A DNA stretch of 64,000 nucleotides from Acidobacteriaceae bacterium. Lineage in GTDB: Bacteria > Acidobacteriota > Terriglobia > Bryobacterales > Bryobacteraceae. Within the stretch, counting starts at the first letter, position 1, and every line of letters starts with the position of its first letter. The stretch covers positions 123,963 to 187,962 of the forward strand of contig JAFAYL010000047.1 of the NCBI GenBank assembly GCA_019240405.1, in the 5' to 3' direction. The notes under the pieces are model-generated. The model searched no databases and was not told the origin of the DNA. It saw only the letters and a program-made list of their open reading frames with translations. Positions 32,873-42,249 of this stretch are shown here, one piece after another. The position numbers were made by a program, and so were the translations under genes.

Positions 32873-33821
32873 ATCAGGCATTGCCGCAACAGCGCTTGCG
32901 TTGTTCTGCGTAAGCGCATTCGCGGCTGCGCAGTTCAAACCGGCTCCATCTTCGGCCCCGTCTCAAACGGGACTCGAGCCGCAACAGGCGCCCACCTTCT
33001 CCGTCCGCGTAAATCTTGTCCGGCTCCTGGTTTCGGTCCGCGACAAATCGGGCGCGCCCCTGACAGATCTCGATAAAACAGATTTTCATGTGTTCGACAG
33101 CGGATTGCCTCAGGAGATCGCGGTCTTTGAGCGCAACACGTCTTTACCGCTTTCCGTAGCGATCATGATCGACACCAGCGGAAGCACGCAAATCGAGCTA
33201 CACAACGAGGTTGATTCGGTGGTCAGGTTCATTCCCACCCTTCTGAACGCCGGCAATCCTGACGATGCATTCGCCTTGTTCACCTTCAACTGGAGAACCA
33301 ACATGGAGCTAGACTTCTCGCGAAATCAGCATCGAGCCGAACACGTTCTGCACGCGCTCAGAGGTGAAGGCGGCACTTCGTTATATGACTCAATTTATCT
33401 GGTGAGCGACACAATCGCCGATCGGGAGGGCCGGCACGTTATGGTACTTGTGACCGATGGCGGCGATACCACCAGCTACAAACGTTACGGAGATGCGCTT
33501 AAGGCCGCACAACGAGCCGATGTTGTGATGTATCCAGTGATCGTCGTTCCCATTGCAAGCGATGCGGGCCGCAACGTGGGCGGCGAGCATGCGCTTGCGA
33601 CACTCGCCGAATCGACTGGGGGCCGGATCTTTTACGCGCAAGGTTTCGAGCAATTAGATCGCTCATTCGCTGAGATATTGCACGCTCTACGCACGCAGTA
33701 TCTCGTGGGCTTTTATCCCAGAAACGTTCGCGAACAGCCAGGCTTATTTCATCCTGTGAAAGTCGAGCTGCGTGATCCATCGCTCAAAATCAGCGTGAAA
33801 ACCGGGTATTACCAGCCCTAA
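32859..33821 (+). CDS. VWFA-related exported protein (acidobacterial type)
   Basis: A 320-residue protein with an N-terminal signal peptide (GIAATALALFCVSAFAAAQ), a short proline/alanine linker and the SVRVNLVRLLVSVRDKSGAP leader typical of the acidobacterial VWFA-related family. The VWA domain (about 100-300) has the MIDAS motif DTSGS, the later Thr in GEGGTSLYD and Asp in VTDGGDTTS, so metal binding should be intact. A short closing beta domain (FHPVKVELRDPSLKISVKTG) follows. It overlaps the 3' end of moaX by 14 bp. The role is probably extracytoplasmic protein binding. Confidence 0.88.
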   Translation: MVRRRSGIAATALALFCVSAFAAAQFKPAPSSAPSQTGLEPQQAPTFSVRVNLVRLLVSVRDKSGAPLTDLDKTDFHVFDSGLPQEIAVFERNTSLPLSVAIMIDTSGSTQIELHNEVDSVVRFIPTLLNAGNPDDAFALFTFNWRTNMELDFSRNQHRAEHVLHALRGEGGTSLYDSIYLVSDTIADREGRHVMVLVTDGGDTTSYKRYGDALKAAQRADVVMYPVIVVPIASDAGRNVGGEHALATLAESTGGRIFYAQGFEQLDRSFAEILHALRTQYLVGFYPRNVREQPGLFHPVKVELRDPSLKISVKTGYYQP

Positions 33822-33879
33822 GATCGAATTCAGAAGTGACGCTCGGGATTACATCGGGCCTGTGTTGAAGTGACAGTAT

Positions 33880-34710
33880 ATGGAAGATTTCCTGGATGCG
33901 GCGATTGCGATCGCTCGCGAAGCCGGGCAACTGCTGCTTTGCCACCGCGGTGAAGGTTTCGAGCTCAAGGGCGAGTTTGATTTAGTCACCGCGGCAGATC
34001 GCGCGAGCGAAACACTCGTTTTGAAGCGCTTACAGGAGCGGTTCCCGAATCACGGGATCGTTGCTGAAGAAGGCGGTCGGGCAGAAATGAAATCTGAGTT
34101 TCGGTGGTACGTTGATCCCTTAGACGGCACGACGAACTTCGCTCATGGCTTTCCGATGTGGAATGTCACGCTTGCGGTCGCGCGTAACGAAGAGGTAATC
34201 GCGGGAGTTGTTTTTGATCCACTCAATGATGAATTGTTTGCTGCAGAGCGGGGTGCGGGCGCGCGGTTGAACGGAGCCCCGATTCGTATAAGCCGAGCAC
34301 GAACGCTGAATAACGCTCTCGTCGCAACCGGTTTTCCAAGCCGTCGGCGTCACCGGGACGTGAACATTCATTTCTATTACCAGCTGGGAATGTCCACACA
34401 CGGTGTGCGCCGCGGGGGATCAGCGGCTTTGGACCTCGCTTATACCTCGTGCGGAAGATTGGACGGATTTTGGGAGTTCGGTCTGAATCCGTGGGACATG
34501 GCTGCGGGCACTTTGCTGGTGCGTGAAGCGGGAGGCAAAGTTTCCGGGATGAGGCGCGAACCGCTCGATCTTCACGGCAATTACGTTTTAGCGGATAACG
34601 GTTTGATTCACGACGAAATTTTGGAGTTGTTCGAGGAGATTTTTGAAGGGCAATACCGGTTCGAGCTGCCTTCCCTTCCCGCGGACGCTTTGGAGATCCA
34701 GCGTGGCTGA
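33880..34710 (+). CDS. suhB: inositol monophosphatase family protein
   Basis: Mg-dependent phosphatase of 276 residues. The metal sites are visible: VAEEGG (Glu), WYVDPLDGTTNFAHG (DPxDGTxNF) and GLNPWDMAAGTLLVREAGG (WDxAAG). GGSAALDLAY is also conserved. Substrates in this family include inositol phosphates, fructose-1,6-bisphosphate and PAP. The 3' end overlaps the GTG of hemQ by eight bases, so the two are translationally coupled. Confidence 0.93.
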   Translation: MEDFLDAAIAIAREAGQLLLCHRGEGFELKGEFDLVTAADRASETLVLKRLQERFPNHGIVAEEGGRAEMKSEFRWYVDPLDGTTNFAHGFPMWNVTLAVARNEEVIAGVVFDPLNDELFAAERGAGARLNGAPIRISRARTLNNALVATGFPSRRRHRDVNIHFYYQLGMSTHGVRRGGSAALDLAYTSCGRLDGFWEFGLNPWDMAAGTLLVREAGGKVSGMRREPLDLHGNYVLADNGLIHDEILELFEEIFEGQYRFELPSLPADALEIQRG

Positions 34711-35545
34711 AGTTCCAGCAGTTCCGCTCACGCTCGAAGGTTCGAGCGTGCTGCACCAGATGTTCCGCATCCGGCGGGCTGCCTGGCGCGAGCTCGCGGA
34801 ATCGCGCCGAGAAGAAATTCTGGAGAAGGCGACGGCCGTCCTGCAGGCAATCGCGTATAACACGGGTGACTCCCAGGCGGGGCATCCGAATCAGTCCGCA
34901 TTGTATTCGCAGCTTGGACATAAGAGCGATCTAATCCTGCTGCATTTTCGTGATTCGCTCGAAGATCTGCACCGGGTAGAACTTGGCATCGCGGGTTTGG
35001 AGCTTTCCGATTACCTCGAACCGGCGTACTCCTATTTGTCGGTAGTGGAGCTTGGATTGTACGACTCTTCCGCCAAAACCTACGCGCAACTTGCAGAACG
35101 CGGATTGGAGCCTCATTCGCTGGAATGGAACGCCGGAGTTGCCGAAGTCATTCGCCGGCAGAGCGCCGCAATGGCGCCTCGCTTGTATCCACGGATTCCA
35201 GAGTCAAAATACTTGTGCTTCTATCCCATGGATCGAAAAAGAGGCGAACAGACGAACTGGTATCAGGTCTCAATGGCCGAGCGGCAGCGGATGATGCACG
35301 AGCATGGGCTCATTGGGAGGCGTTATGCCGAATGCGTGAAACAGATCATCACTACATCAATCGGTTTCGATGACTGGGAGTGGGGGGTAGATCTGTTTGC
35401 TGACGACCCGCTGGTCTTCAAGAATCTAATCTACGAGATGAGGTTCGACGAAGTGAGCGCGGTTTATGCACTCTTCGGGACCTTTCATGTCGGCCTACGA
35501 GTGCAGTTCGCGGACCTGCCGAGAATTTTGGCCGGCGCCCTTTAA
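34703..35545 (+). CDS. hemQ: coproheme decarboxylase (HemQ, chlorite-dismutase family)
   Basis: Final step of the coproporphyrin-dependent haem pathway, which decarboxylates coproheme to haem b. The 280-residue protein starts at GTG 34703 with GGAG at 34692-34695. It has a conserved family region YPMDRKRGEQTNWYQVS followed by the His-bearing helix AERQRMMHEHGLIGRRY, where the proximal haem His lies. DDWEWGVDLFADDPLVFKNL and MRFDEVSAVYALFGTFHVG end the fold. The order fits HemQ rather than a chlorite-detoxifying Cld, in which a distal Arg is needed. The N-terminus is longer than in Firmicutes. Confidence 0.85.
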   Translation: MAEVPAVPLTLEGSSVLHQMFRIRRAAWRELAESRREEILEKATAVLQAIAYNTGDSQAGHPNQSALYSQLGHKSDLILLHFRDSLEDLHRVELGIAGLELSDYLEPAYSYLSVVELGLYDSSAKTYAQLAERGLEPHSLEWNAGVAEVIRRQSAAMAPRLYPRIPESKYLCFYPMDRKRGEQTNWYQVSMAERQRMMHEHGLIGRRYAECVKQIITTSIGFDDWEWGVDLFADDPLVFKNLIYEMRFDEVSAVYALFGTFHVGLRVQFADLPRILAGAL

Positions 35546-35634
35546 CCAGGGCGTTTAAGAAACCCCGCAAATTCTTAGCGAAGATTAGCCGAATGGGTGA
35601 GACAACGCCTGAGTAGGAACTCACTATGGGTTAG

Positions 35635-36660
35635 ATGATCTACCGCTCAATTTTTCGGGCCTTCTCTTCCGATTTGGCGATTGACCTTGGAACGGCAAAC
35701 ACGCTGGTATACGTGGCGGGTAAAGGCATTGTTTTGAATGAACCCTCGATTGTGGCTGTGAACAGGAGCACCGGGGAAATTGTGGGTTGCGGGTCCGAGG
35801 CCAAGGAAATGCTAGGGCGGACGCCTACGAATATTGTCGCCATCCGGCCTCTCCGCGACGGCGTGATCGCCGATTTCAAAATGGCCGAACGGATGCTGAA
35901 CTACTTCATTCAAAAGGCGCACAAGCGCAAGAGTTTGGTTCACCCACGGATCGTAGTGGGAGTGCCAAGCGAAACTACCGAAGTAGAAAAGCGGGCGGTT
36001 CTGGATTCGGCATATCGAGCCAAAGCGAGCGAAGTCTATTTGGTGGAACAGGCTATGGTGGCGGCGCTGGGCGCCGGCCTTCCGGTAACCGAACCGCGCG
36101 GAAATATGGTGGTCGACATCGGCGGCGGAACAACGGACATCGCCGTGATCTCATTGTCAGGAATCGTCTATTCGCGTTCGATACGTGTGGCGGGCAACCA
36201 AATGGATGACGCAATCATGGAGTATGTAAAAAAGAAATACAATCTCCTGATCGGCGAGCGTACGGCGGAGCGAATCAAAATGGAGATCGGCTCGGCATAT
36301 CCACTTGAGGAGCCTGCGGAGATCGAGATACGCGGCCGCGACCTACTTCAAGGCTTGCCAAAATCGGTAACTGTGAATCATGCGGAAGTCCGTGAGGCGC
36401 TTTCCGATTGTGTAACTACGATCATCGCGGCGGTTAGGGCTGCTTTGGAGCGCACGCCACCTGAGCTTAGCGGCGACATCACGGAGCGCGGCATCATTTT
36501 GACCGGCGGCGGAGCAATGTTGAAGAGGCTCGATGAGAAGATTCGAGTAGATACCGGTCTCCCGGTTTTGATAGCCGACGAGCCGCTCGCTTCCGTTGTT
36601 CTCGGAACAGGCAAGATGTTGGAGAACTTCAAGCTCCTCAGAAAAATGGCGCTTAATTAG
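35635..36660 (+). CDS. mreB: rod-shape-determining actin homologue MreB
   Basis: A 341-residue cytoskeletal ATPase. Actin-fold motifs are in order: DLAIDLGTANTLVYV (phosphate 1), NEPSIVAVNRSTGEIVGCGS, RIVVGVPSETTEVEKRAV, GNMVVDIGGGTTDIAVISLS (phosphate 2), KMEIGSAYPLEEP and RGIILTGGGAMLKRLD (adenosine). The short N-terminal FRAFSSDL suits an MreB with an amphipathic membrane helix. mreC and mreD are not adjacent, because the next gene is 125 bp away and is for nucleoside salvage. This may be a stand-alone or second mreB. Confidence 0.95.
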   Translation: MIYRSIFRAFSSDLAIDLGTANTLVYVAGKGIVLNEPSIVAVNRSTGEIVGCGSEAKEMLGRTPTNIVAIRPLRDGVIADFKMAERMLNYFIQKAHKRKSLVHPRIVVGVPSETTEVEKRAVLDSAYRAKASEVYLVEQAMVAALGAGLPVTEPRGNMVVDIGGGTTDIAVISLSGIVYSRSIRVAGNQMDDAIMEYVKKKYNLLIGERTAERIKMEIGSAYPLEEPAEIEIRGRDLLQGLPKSVTVNHAEVREALSDCVTTIIAAVRAALERTPPELSGDITERGIILTGGGAMLKRLDEKIRVDTGLPVLIADEPLASVVLGTGKMLENFKLLRKMALN

Positions 36661-36785
36661 CCGCTACTCCGCTTACATTTTCCTTCTTAGACAAGCTTTT
36701 GAGGCTAAAGCATTCAACGCCGGCCTCAAATTAGCGCTGATCGTGTCGTTTCAATAGATTGAGGATGGTACGCTGAGAACGAAAA

Positions 36786-38090
36786 ATGCGTACCGTCGAC
36801 CTGATTCATCGCAAACGGGATGGCGAAGAACTTTCCGCCGAGGAAATTCTATATCTCGTAGATGGATACACACGCGAGGAGATCCCGGATTATCAGATCG
36901 CTGCATTCTTGATGGCCGTATACTTCTCGGGCATGTCGGACCGCGAAGTGAGTGCCTTGACAGAGGTGATGACGAACTCCGGCTCGCAGGTAGATTTGTC
37001 ATCCATACCTGGCGTGAAAGTCGACAAGCATTCAACGGGCGGAGTGGGCGATAAGACAAGCTTAATAGCAGCGCCGATTGCCGCTGCCGCCGGAGTTGTG
37101 GTGCCTATGATTTCCGGACGCGGGCTGGGGCACACAGGTGGCACTCTAGACAAACTCGAGTCCATTCCGGGCTTCCGCACCGATCTCACCCTCGAAGAAT
37201 TCCTGCCGCAATTGGCAGAGCATCAGCTTGCGTTCATCGGTCAGACCCCGGAAGTTGCTCCTGCCGACGGAAAACTCTACGCGGTCCGTGACTCTACCGC
37301 AACCGTGGAATCGATTCCGCTGATTGCGTCATCGATCATGTCGAAGAAACTCGCCGTCGGCCTAGATGCGCTTGTTCTCGATGTCAAGGTGGGATCCGGG
37401 GCATTCATGAAAAAACAGGTCGATGCGCGGCGGCTCGCTCAGATGATGGTGGGCATCGGCCGACGCCTCGATAAGCGCGTGCAGGCTTTGATCACAGATA
37501 TGAGCCAGCCGCTTGGATACGCAGTGGGGAATGCGCTTGAGGTGATGGAAGTCTCCCAGACACTTCAAAACGCCGGCCCCGCGGATCTGACCCGCCTTTC
37601 GCTCGAGCTTGCGGCCCGCATGATTTTTCTTGCAAAGCTAACGACAAGTTTGGACGAAGCGCGAGAAACCGCGCAAGCCAGGCTGCTGGACGGCTCGGGA
37701 TATCGGAAATTCAAGGACGTCATTACGGCTCAAGGCGGGAATCCACAGGTGATGGATCGCTTCGACCTGCTCCCGAATGCTACAGGCGCTCAGGAAATTG
37801 TCACGAGCCGCGGGGGCTATGTTAGTGCGATTGACGCTCAGCTCATCGGACAAGCTTCCTCGATGATTGGAGCGGGCCGTAACACGAAAGAAGACTCGAT
37901 TGACCCAGCCGTGGGCGTGATTCTAGAAGTGAAAGTTGGGCAGAAGATCGAGCCAGAAAGCATACTTTGCCGCATTTACTACACCGGTGATGAGCACCTT
38001 AGCGAGGCCGCTGAGCTGGTGGAAGACGCCTTCAAGATTTCCCAACAGCCTGTAGATGAGCGCGATTTGATTTTGGAAGTTGTCAGCTAA
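36786..38090 (+). CDS. deoA: pyrimidine-nucleoside (thymidine) phosphorylase
   Basis: Phosphorolytic cleavage of thymidine or uridine. The 434-residue protein has the TP/PyNP hallmark VDKHSTGGVGDKTSLIAAP, SGRGLGHTGGTLDKLESIPG and the RDSTATVESIPLIASSIMSKK region, with the catalytic Arg and Lys. The C-terminal domain follows. The length and KVGSGAFMK are typical of the PyNP/DeoA group, so specificity between thymidine and uridine is not settled. It is the first of four salvage genes, with 12 bp to the transporter. Confidence 0.94.
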   Translation: MRTVDLIHRKRDGEELSAEEILYLVDGYTREEIPDYQIAAFLMAVYFSGMSDREVSALTEVMTNSGSQVDLSSIPGVKVDKHSTGGVGDKTSLIAAPIAAAAGVVVPMISGRGLGHTGGTLDKLESIPGFRTDLTLEEFLPQLAEHQLAFIGQTPEVAPADGKLYAVRDSTATVESIPLIASSIMSKKLAVGLDALVLDVKVGSGAFMKKQVDARRLAQMMVGIGRRLDKRVQALITDMSQPLGYAVGNALEVMEVSQTLQNAGPADLTRLSLELAARMIFLAKLTTSLDEARETAQARLLDGSGYRKFKDVITAQGGNPQVMDRFDLLPNATGAQEIVTSRGGYVSAIDAQLIGQASSMIGAGRNTKEDSIDPAVGVILEVKVGQKIEPESILCRIYYTGDEHLSEAAELVEDAFKISQQPVDERDLILEVVS

Positions 38091-38102
38091 AGCCGAGTAC
38101 GA

Positions 38103-39323
38103 ATGGCAAGATTTGCCGGACTGATCGGTATAGCGGCGATTATTCTGTGCGCGTATTTGTTCTCAACTCAGCGCTCGGCAATTCAGAAGCGAGTTCTCCT
38201 CTGGGGCGTCCTGCTGCAATTCGGATTCGCCTTCTTAGTTCTCAAGACGAAATTCGGCGAGCTGTTTTATGGCATCAGCCTGTTCGTTAACGCACTGCTG
38301 AGTTACACGGCGGCAGGCTCGAGCTTCGTGTTTGGCGATAAGCTCGGCCTCAAGAATGATCAGTTCGGCGTTATCTTCGCATTTCAAGTTCTGCCGATTG
38401 TGATCTTTATCTCTTCATTGTTTGCGGTTCTTTACTATCTCGGCGTGATGCAGTTGTTTGTAAAGGGAATGGCGATCGTTATGCAACGATTCATGGGCAC
38501 GAGTGGTGCAGAATCCACCAGCGTCGGTGCGAGCATCGTCATGGGGCAGACCGAGGCGCCACTGACGATCCGGCCATTTCTCGAAAGTTTGACGGAATCT
38601 GAGCTCTTCACAATTATGGTCAGCGGAATGGCGCACGTGTCAGGATCAGTGATGGGCGCTTATGTAGCGATTGCCGGTGTATCTATCGCACACCTGCTCA
38701 CCGCTGTCATAATGACCGCGCCCGCAACCATCATGCTCGCGAAGATGTTCGTGCCCGAAACGGGCACTCCCGTGACTGCGGGGACCCTTAAAGTTGAAGT
38801 GGAGAAACCTGGGGTGAATTTGATTGATGCGGCCGCGCGGGGCGCCGGAGACGGTTTACACCTCGCGCTGAATATAGCCGGGATGTTGATTGCGTTTCTA
38901 GCACTGATCGCGTTGGTTAATGGAGCGCTCGGCTGGCTGCACTCGCACATAAACTGGATGCCTGAGTCCCTGCAACAAATTCTCGCTCTTCTATTTGCGC
39001 CAGTCGCATGGATGCTCGGCGTGAGCTGGAACGACTGCGCGACGGTCGGCAAACTGCTGGGGACACGCATGGTCCTGAATGAATTCGTTGCGTTCGTCGA
39101 CCTGGCGAAAGTGAAGGCGATTATGACACCGCGCTCGTTCGTCATCTCCACCTTTGCGCTCTGCGGGTTTGCAAACCTCAGCTCCATTGCTATTCAGATT
39201 GGCGGCATAGGAGCCCTCGCGCCATCGCGCAAGTCAGATCTGGCGAGATTGGGGCTGAAAGCGATGATTGTGGGAACGCTGGCGAACTTCATGTCGGCTT
39301 GCATCGCCGGCATCCTTCTCTAG
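38103..39323 (+). CDS. nupC: concentrative nucleoside transporter (NupC/CNT)
   Basis: A 406-residue CNT symporter importing nucleosides with Na+ or H+. About ten helices include LGLKNDQFGVIFAFQVLPIV and the conserved FMGTSGAESTSVGASIVMGQ, with TEAPLTIRPFLESLTESELF for the substrate site. The later LLGTRMVLNEFVAFVDLAKV and CGFANLSSIAIQIGGIGALA are canonical. It lies between two nucleoside phosphorylase genes, so uptake and phosphorolysis are co-expressed. Its stop is 28 bp before the purine phosphorylase ATG. Confidence 0.95.
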   Translation: MARFAGLIGIAAIILCAYLFSTQRSAIQKRVLLWGVLLQFGFAFLVLKTKFGELFYGISLFVNALLSYTAAGSSFVFGDKLGLKNDQFGVIFAFQVLPIVIFISSLFAVLYYLGVMQLFVKGMAIVMQRFMGTSGAESTSVGASIVMGQTEAPLTIRPFLESLTESELFTIMVSGMAHVSGSVMGAYVAIAGVSIAHLLTAVIMTAPATIMLAKMFVPETGTPVTAGTLKVEVEKPGVNLIDAAARGAGDGLHLALNIAGMLIAFLALIALVNGALGWLHSHINWMPESLQQILALLFAPVAWMLGVSWNDCATVGKLLGTRMVLNEFVAFVDLAKVKAIMTPRSFVISTFALCGFANLSSIAIQIGGIGALAPSRKSDLARLGLKAMIVGTLANFMSACIAGILL

Positions 39324-39351
39324 CGTGCAGGACAAAAGGGTGTCGGAAAGT

Positions 39352-40170
39352 ATGCGTGAGGCCGCCCGATTCATCGAATCGAAAACTTCGATCCGGCCGA
39401 AAATTGGCGTCGTGCTGGGAAGCGGACTAGGTGCATTTGCGGAATCGCTCGGCCACACGCTCCGCCTTCCTTATGGGTCGATACCTGGTTTACCCGTCGC
39501 CACCGCAACCGGACACTCAGGCGAACTTGTAATTGGAACGCTCGGAGCAGACGGCAAAGGAACAGTAGACCTCGCCGTAATGTCGGGCCGCTTTCATTTA
39601 TACGAAGGTTATACGGCAAAGCAAGTAACTAGCGGCATGCGTTTATTTCGCGAGTTAGGCGTCGAGCGTATTGTGCTGACAAACGCGGCGGGCGGAATTA
39701 ACCCGGCATTTGCGGAAGGCGCGCTGGTCTTGATTTCGGATCACATCAATTTACAAGGCGCTAATCCGCTGGTCGGGCGCAATGATGAAGAGCTTGGCCC
39801 GAGATTTCCCGACATGACGGAAGCCTATTCGCCGCGTATGCGGCAGTTGGCCAGGGACACTGCGGACGAATTCGGGATCACCTTGCATGAGGGCGTATAT
39901 GGCGCTTTAGTGGGCCCTAGTTATGAAACGCCGGCCGAGATCCGATTCTTGAAAACCATTGGCGCCGATCTCGTCGGAATGTCCACGGTTCTCGAAACAA
40001 TTGCCGCCCAGCACATGGGTCTAGAAGTGCTCGGGATTTCGTGCGTGACAAATCTGGCGGCAGGCCTTAGCGGAGAGAAACTGAACCACCAAGAAGTATT
40101 GGAGATTGCCGAGCGCGTTTCGGGCACTTTCTTGAAACTGCTGCGTGCCCTCTTGCCAAAGTTGACGTGA
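39352..40170 (+). CDS. punA: purine nucleoside phosphorylase (PNP, trimeric type)
   Basis: Cleaves purine nucleosides with phosphate. The start at ATG 39352 has GGAAAG just upstream. The frame is open back to 39268 but is inside nupC. At 272 residues it has the trimeric class motifs: VVLGSGLGAFAESL (phosphate), SGRFHLYEGYTAKQVTSGMR, TNAAGGINPAF, GPSYETPAEIR and GADLVGMSTVLETIAAQHMG, then SCVTNLAAGLS with the purine-binding Asn. It completes the nucleoside set with deoA and nupC and overlaps the next gene as GTGA. Confidence 0.95.
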   Translation: MREAARFIESKTSIRPKIGVVLGSGLGAFAESLGHTLRLPYGSIPGLPVATATGHSGELVIGTLGADGKGTVDLAVMSGRFHLYEGYTAKQVTSGMRLFRELGVERIVLTNAAGGINPAFAEGALVLISDHINLQGANPLVGRNDEELGPRFPDMTEAYSPRMRQLARDTADEFGITLHEGVYGALVGPSYETPAEIRFLKTIGADLVGMSTVLETIAAQHMGLEVLGISCVTNLAAGLSGEKLNHQEVLEIAERVSGTFLKLLRALLPKLT

Positions 40171-40850
40171 CCCCATCCAAGAGCCTGGTCTTATTCGATA
40201 TCGATGGGACACTTCTGCGAAATGCTGGGGCACATCACAAGCGTTCTCTCATCGAAGGCATTCGGAGAGTGACAGGAATTCCGACGACCCTTGATGGCGT
40301 GCCGACATCCGGGATGCTCGATCATGATCTTATCGCCTACATGCTTCGAGCTTCGGGCTGTAGCGAACGGCGAATTCGGCGGGGCTTAAAGGAAATCATC
40401 TTGGAATGCCAGAGCGCGTATCTCGCCGGCTGTACCTGTGATTTACAGGCGAATATCTGCCCCGGAGTGCGTGAAACACTGACCGAACTCAAAGCGCGAG
40501 GCGCAGCCCTGGGCGTCGTGACGGGAAACTTGAGCCAGATTGGCTGGAGAAAGCTGGAGCTGGCCGGCATTCGGCATTACTTCTCGGTGGGAGCCTTTGC
40601 GGAGGACGGAACGACGCGGACGCGATTGGCTAAAATCGCTATGCTGCGCGCGAAGAAAGAGTTTGCGAGCACAAGCTGCCGCGTTTCCTTGATTGGTGAT
40701 CACGGAAATGACATTGAGGCGGCAAAGAAAAACGGCTTTCAATCGATTGGCGTGGCGACAGGCTTAACTTCGATAGAAGAGCTCAGGGCCGCCCAGCCCG
40801 ACATCCTCATTCGCGATTTGACAGAGCTCGAAATCGAGAAGCTGTTATAG
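40167..40850 (+). CDS. HAD-family phosphatase
   Basis: A 227-residue haloacid-dehalogenase-fold hydrolase, start GTG 40167. Motif I LFDIDGTLLRN (nucleophile Asp), motif II VVTGNL (T), motif III Lys in the KIAMLRAKKE region and motif IV SLIGDHGNDIEAAKK (DxxxD-like) are all present, with a helical cap of about 80 residues. It resembles phosphoglycolate phosphatase or beta-phosphoglucomutase-like enzymes. Its position after purine phosphorylase suggests a sugar- or nucleotide-phosphate substrate. That is inferred from context only. Confidence 0.85.
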   Translation: MTPSKSLVLFDIDGTLLRNAGAHHKRSLIEGIRRVTGIPTTLDGVPTSGMLDHDLIAYMLRASGCSERRIRRGLKEIILECQSAYLAGCTCDLQANICPGVRETLTELKARGAALGVVTGNLSQIGWRKLELAGIRHYFSVGAFAEDGTTRTRLAKIAMLRAKKEFASTSCRVSLIGDHGNDIEAAKKNGFQSIGVATGLTSIEELRAAQPDILIRDLTELEIEKLL

Positions 40851-40863
40851 CAAGCGGACCCGT

Positions 40864-41814
40864 TCACCAGAAACGCGCTTCTATTTCCGCAATCTCCTCA
40901 GAAGTCAGCCTGAACGTTAACGCTCCTTGAATTCCGTGTACTTGATCAGGCCGCCGGAGTCCGACGATTGCCCCGGTCACTGCAGGATTGTTCAGCGTCC
41001 AAGCGAGCGCCACTTCACCGGGCGTTCGGCCGTGGCGGTCTCCAATATTTCGAAGAACCTCGACCAGCTTCAAGTTACGGCTGAGCCGCGGCTCCTGAAA
41101 ATCCGGATCCCTGCTGCGCCAATCGTCCGGAGACAAGTGAAGCGCGCGCTCCCGGGTCATCTTGCCAGTAAGTAACCCCGCGCGCATGGGCGAATAAACA
41201 ATAACTCCAATGTTGTTCTCTCGCGCGAACGGGAGAATCTCCTCCTCAGAAGTGCGGGTGAGCAGCGAATAGGGAGGTTGAAGCGACGTGATGGGAGCAA
41301 TCGCCATCGCTCGCTTCATTTGGTTGACATTGAAGTTGGAAACTCCGATCCAGCGCACTTTCCCTTCCTGTTTCAGGCGAGCCATTTGCGTCCAGCCTTC
41401 CTCGATATCGTCTTCAGGTGACGGCCAGTGGATTTGATAAAGATCGATAACGTCCACTCCAAGCCGTCTCAAGCTGGCCTCACATTCCTTTCGAACGGAC
41501 TCGGCTTTGAGCGAACTGAAAATCTTTCCTTGCGCATCCCAGCGGCGCTCGCATTTCGTAAAGACATACGGCTCTTCTGTGATATTTCGAATGGCCCTCC
41601 CGACAACCTCTTCCGAATGGCCTAAACCATAAACCGCCGCCGTATCGATCCAGTTCATTCCAGCATCAAAAGCGGCGTGAATGGCGGCAATGGAGTCCTG
41701 ATCGTCCTGCTCGCCCCAGGAAAACGCCCAGCCCGCACCGCCCATCGCCCACGCGCCTACGCCTAGGGATGTAATCTCGATATCGCTATTTCCAAGTGTT
41801 TTGCGTTCGCTCAT
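40864..41814 (-). CDS. aldo/keto reductase
   Basis: A 316-residue AKR with TSLGVGAWAMGGAGWAFSWG, then the Asp/Tyr pair in WIDTAAVYGLGHSEEVVG, Lys in VFTKCER, and His in LYQIHWP. The cofactor segment TGAIVGLRRPDQV follows the Rossmann-like end. It resembles AKR11/12-type reductases (Tas/YhdN-like). The N-terminus begins at ATG 41814. It converges with the HAD gene across 13 bp and has no obvious operon partner. Its substrate is unknown. Confidence 0.88.
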   Translation of the reverse strand: MSERKTLGNSDIEITSLGVGAWAMGGAGWAFSWGEQDDQDSIAAIHAAFDAGMNWIDTAAVYGLGHSEEVVGRAIRNITEEPYVFTKCERRWDAQGKIFSSLKAESVRKECEASLRRLGVDVIDLYQIHWPSPEDDIEEGWTQMARLKQEGKVRWIGVSNFNVNQMKRAMAIAPITSLQPPYSLLTRTSEEEILPFARENNIGVIVYSPMRAGLLTGKMTRERALHLSPDDWRSRDPDFQEPRLSRNLKLVEVLRNIGDRHGRTPGEVALAWTLNNPAVTGAIVGLRRPDQVHGIQGALTFRLTSEEIAEIEARFW

Positions 41815-42249
41815 CGCTCAGTTTATGTTGTTGATTAGATACGGCATCATAGCTCTGATTACGCAAAACATAGCGACAACCCAATTTTTTGCTGTTGAAG
41901 ATTGCAGTGAATTGCACTTACTAGACGTTCCGGGAATAAGGTCTGCTCGGAAAGGTGCGAAAGATCACTCAGTACTGCTGGTTCACAAACACCTTAGACC
42001 ATGAGAGTCAGTTTACGCCTGGGTATCCGCTCTTTAAACTCAAATCAATCACAGACGTAGGGCCTGGGGTTAATTCCAGGTCCGAAGGCCCAAAGAAACC
42101 GCGGTTCTCTTGAGGTCGATATCGCAAGCAGGGTGGGCCGGTAACACGGTCTCGCTCTGAGATAAATCGGCAGGCAAATTCGTTGTCCTGTCTTGCCGGC
42201 TTGTCATTCCTGCGCGAAGACTTGAACTTTTAAAACCTGGAGAACTGAA
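41815..42249. other. 435-bp intergenic region upstream of the PEP-CTERM gene
   Basis: No coding frame is convincing. It contains GGGCCT (42060-42065) paired with AGGCCC (42086-42091), with a nested CCTGG/CCAGG pair (42063-42067, 42076-42080), and a 10-bp palindrome AACCGCGGTT (42097-42106). GGCAA and TTGCC around 42175-42205 could form another hairpin. It does not match the riboswitch patterns I know. It may hold a promoter and a structured leader. Confidence 0.35.
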
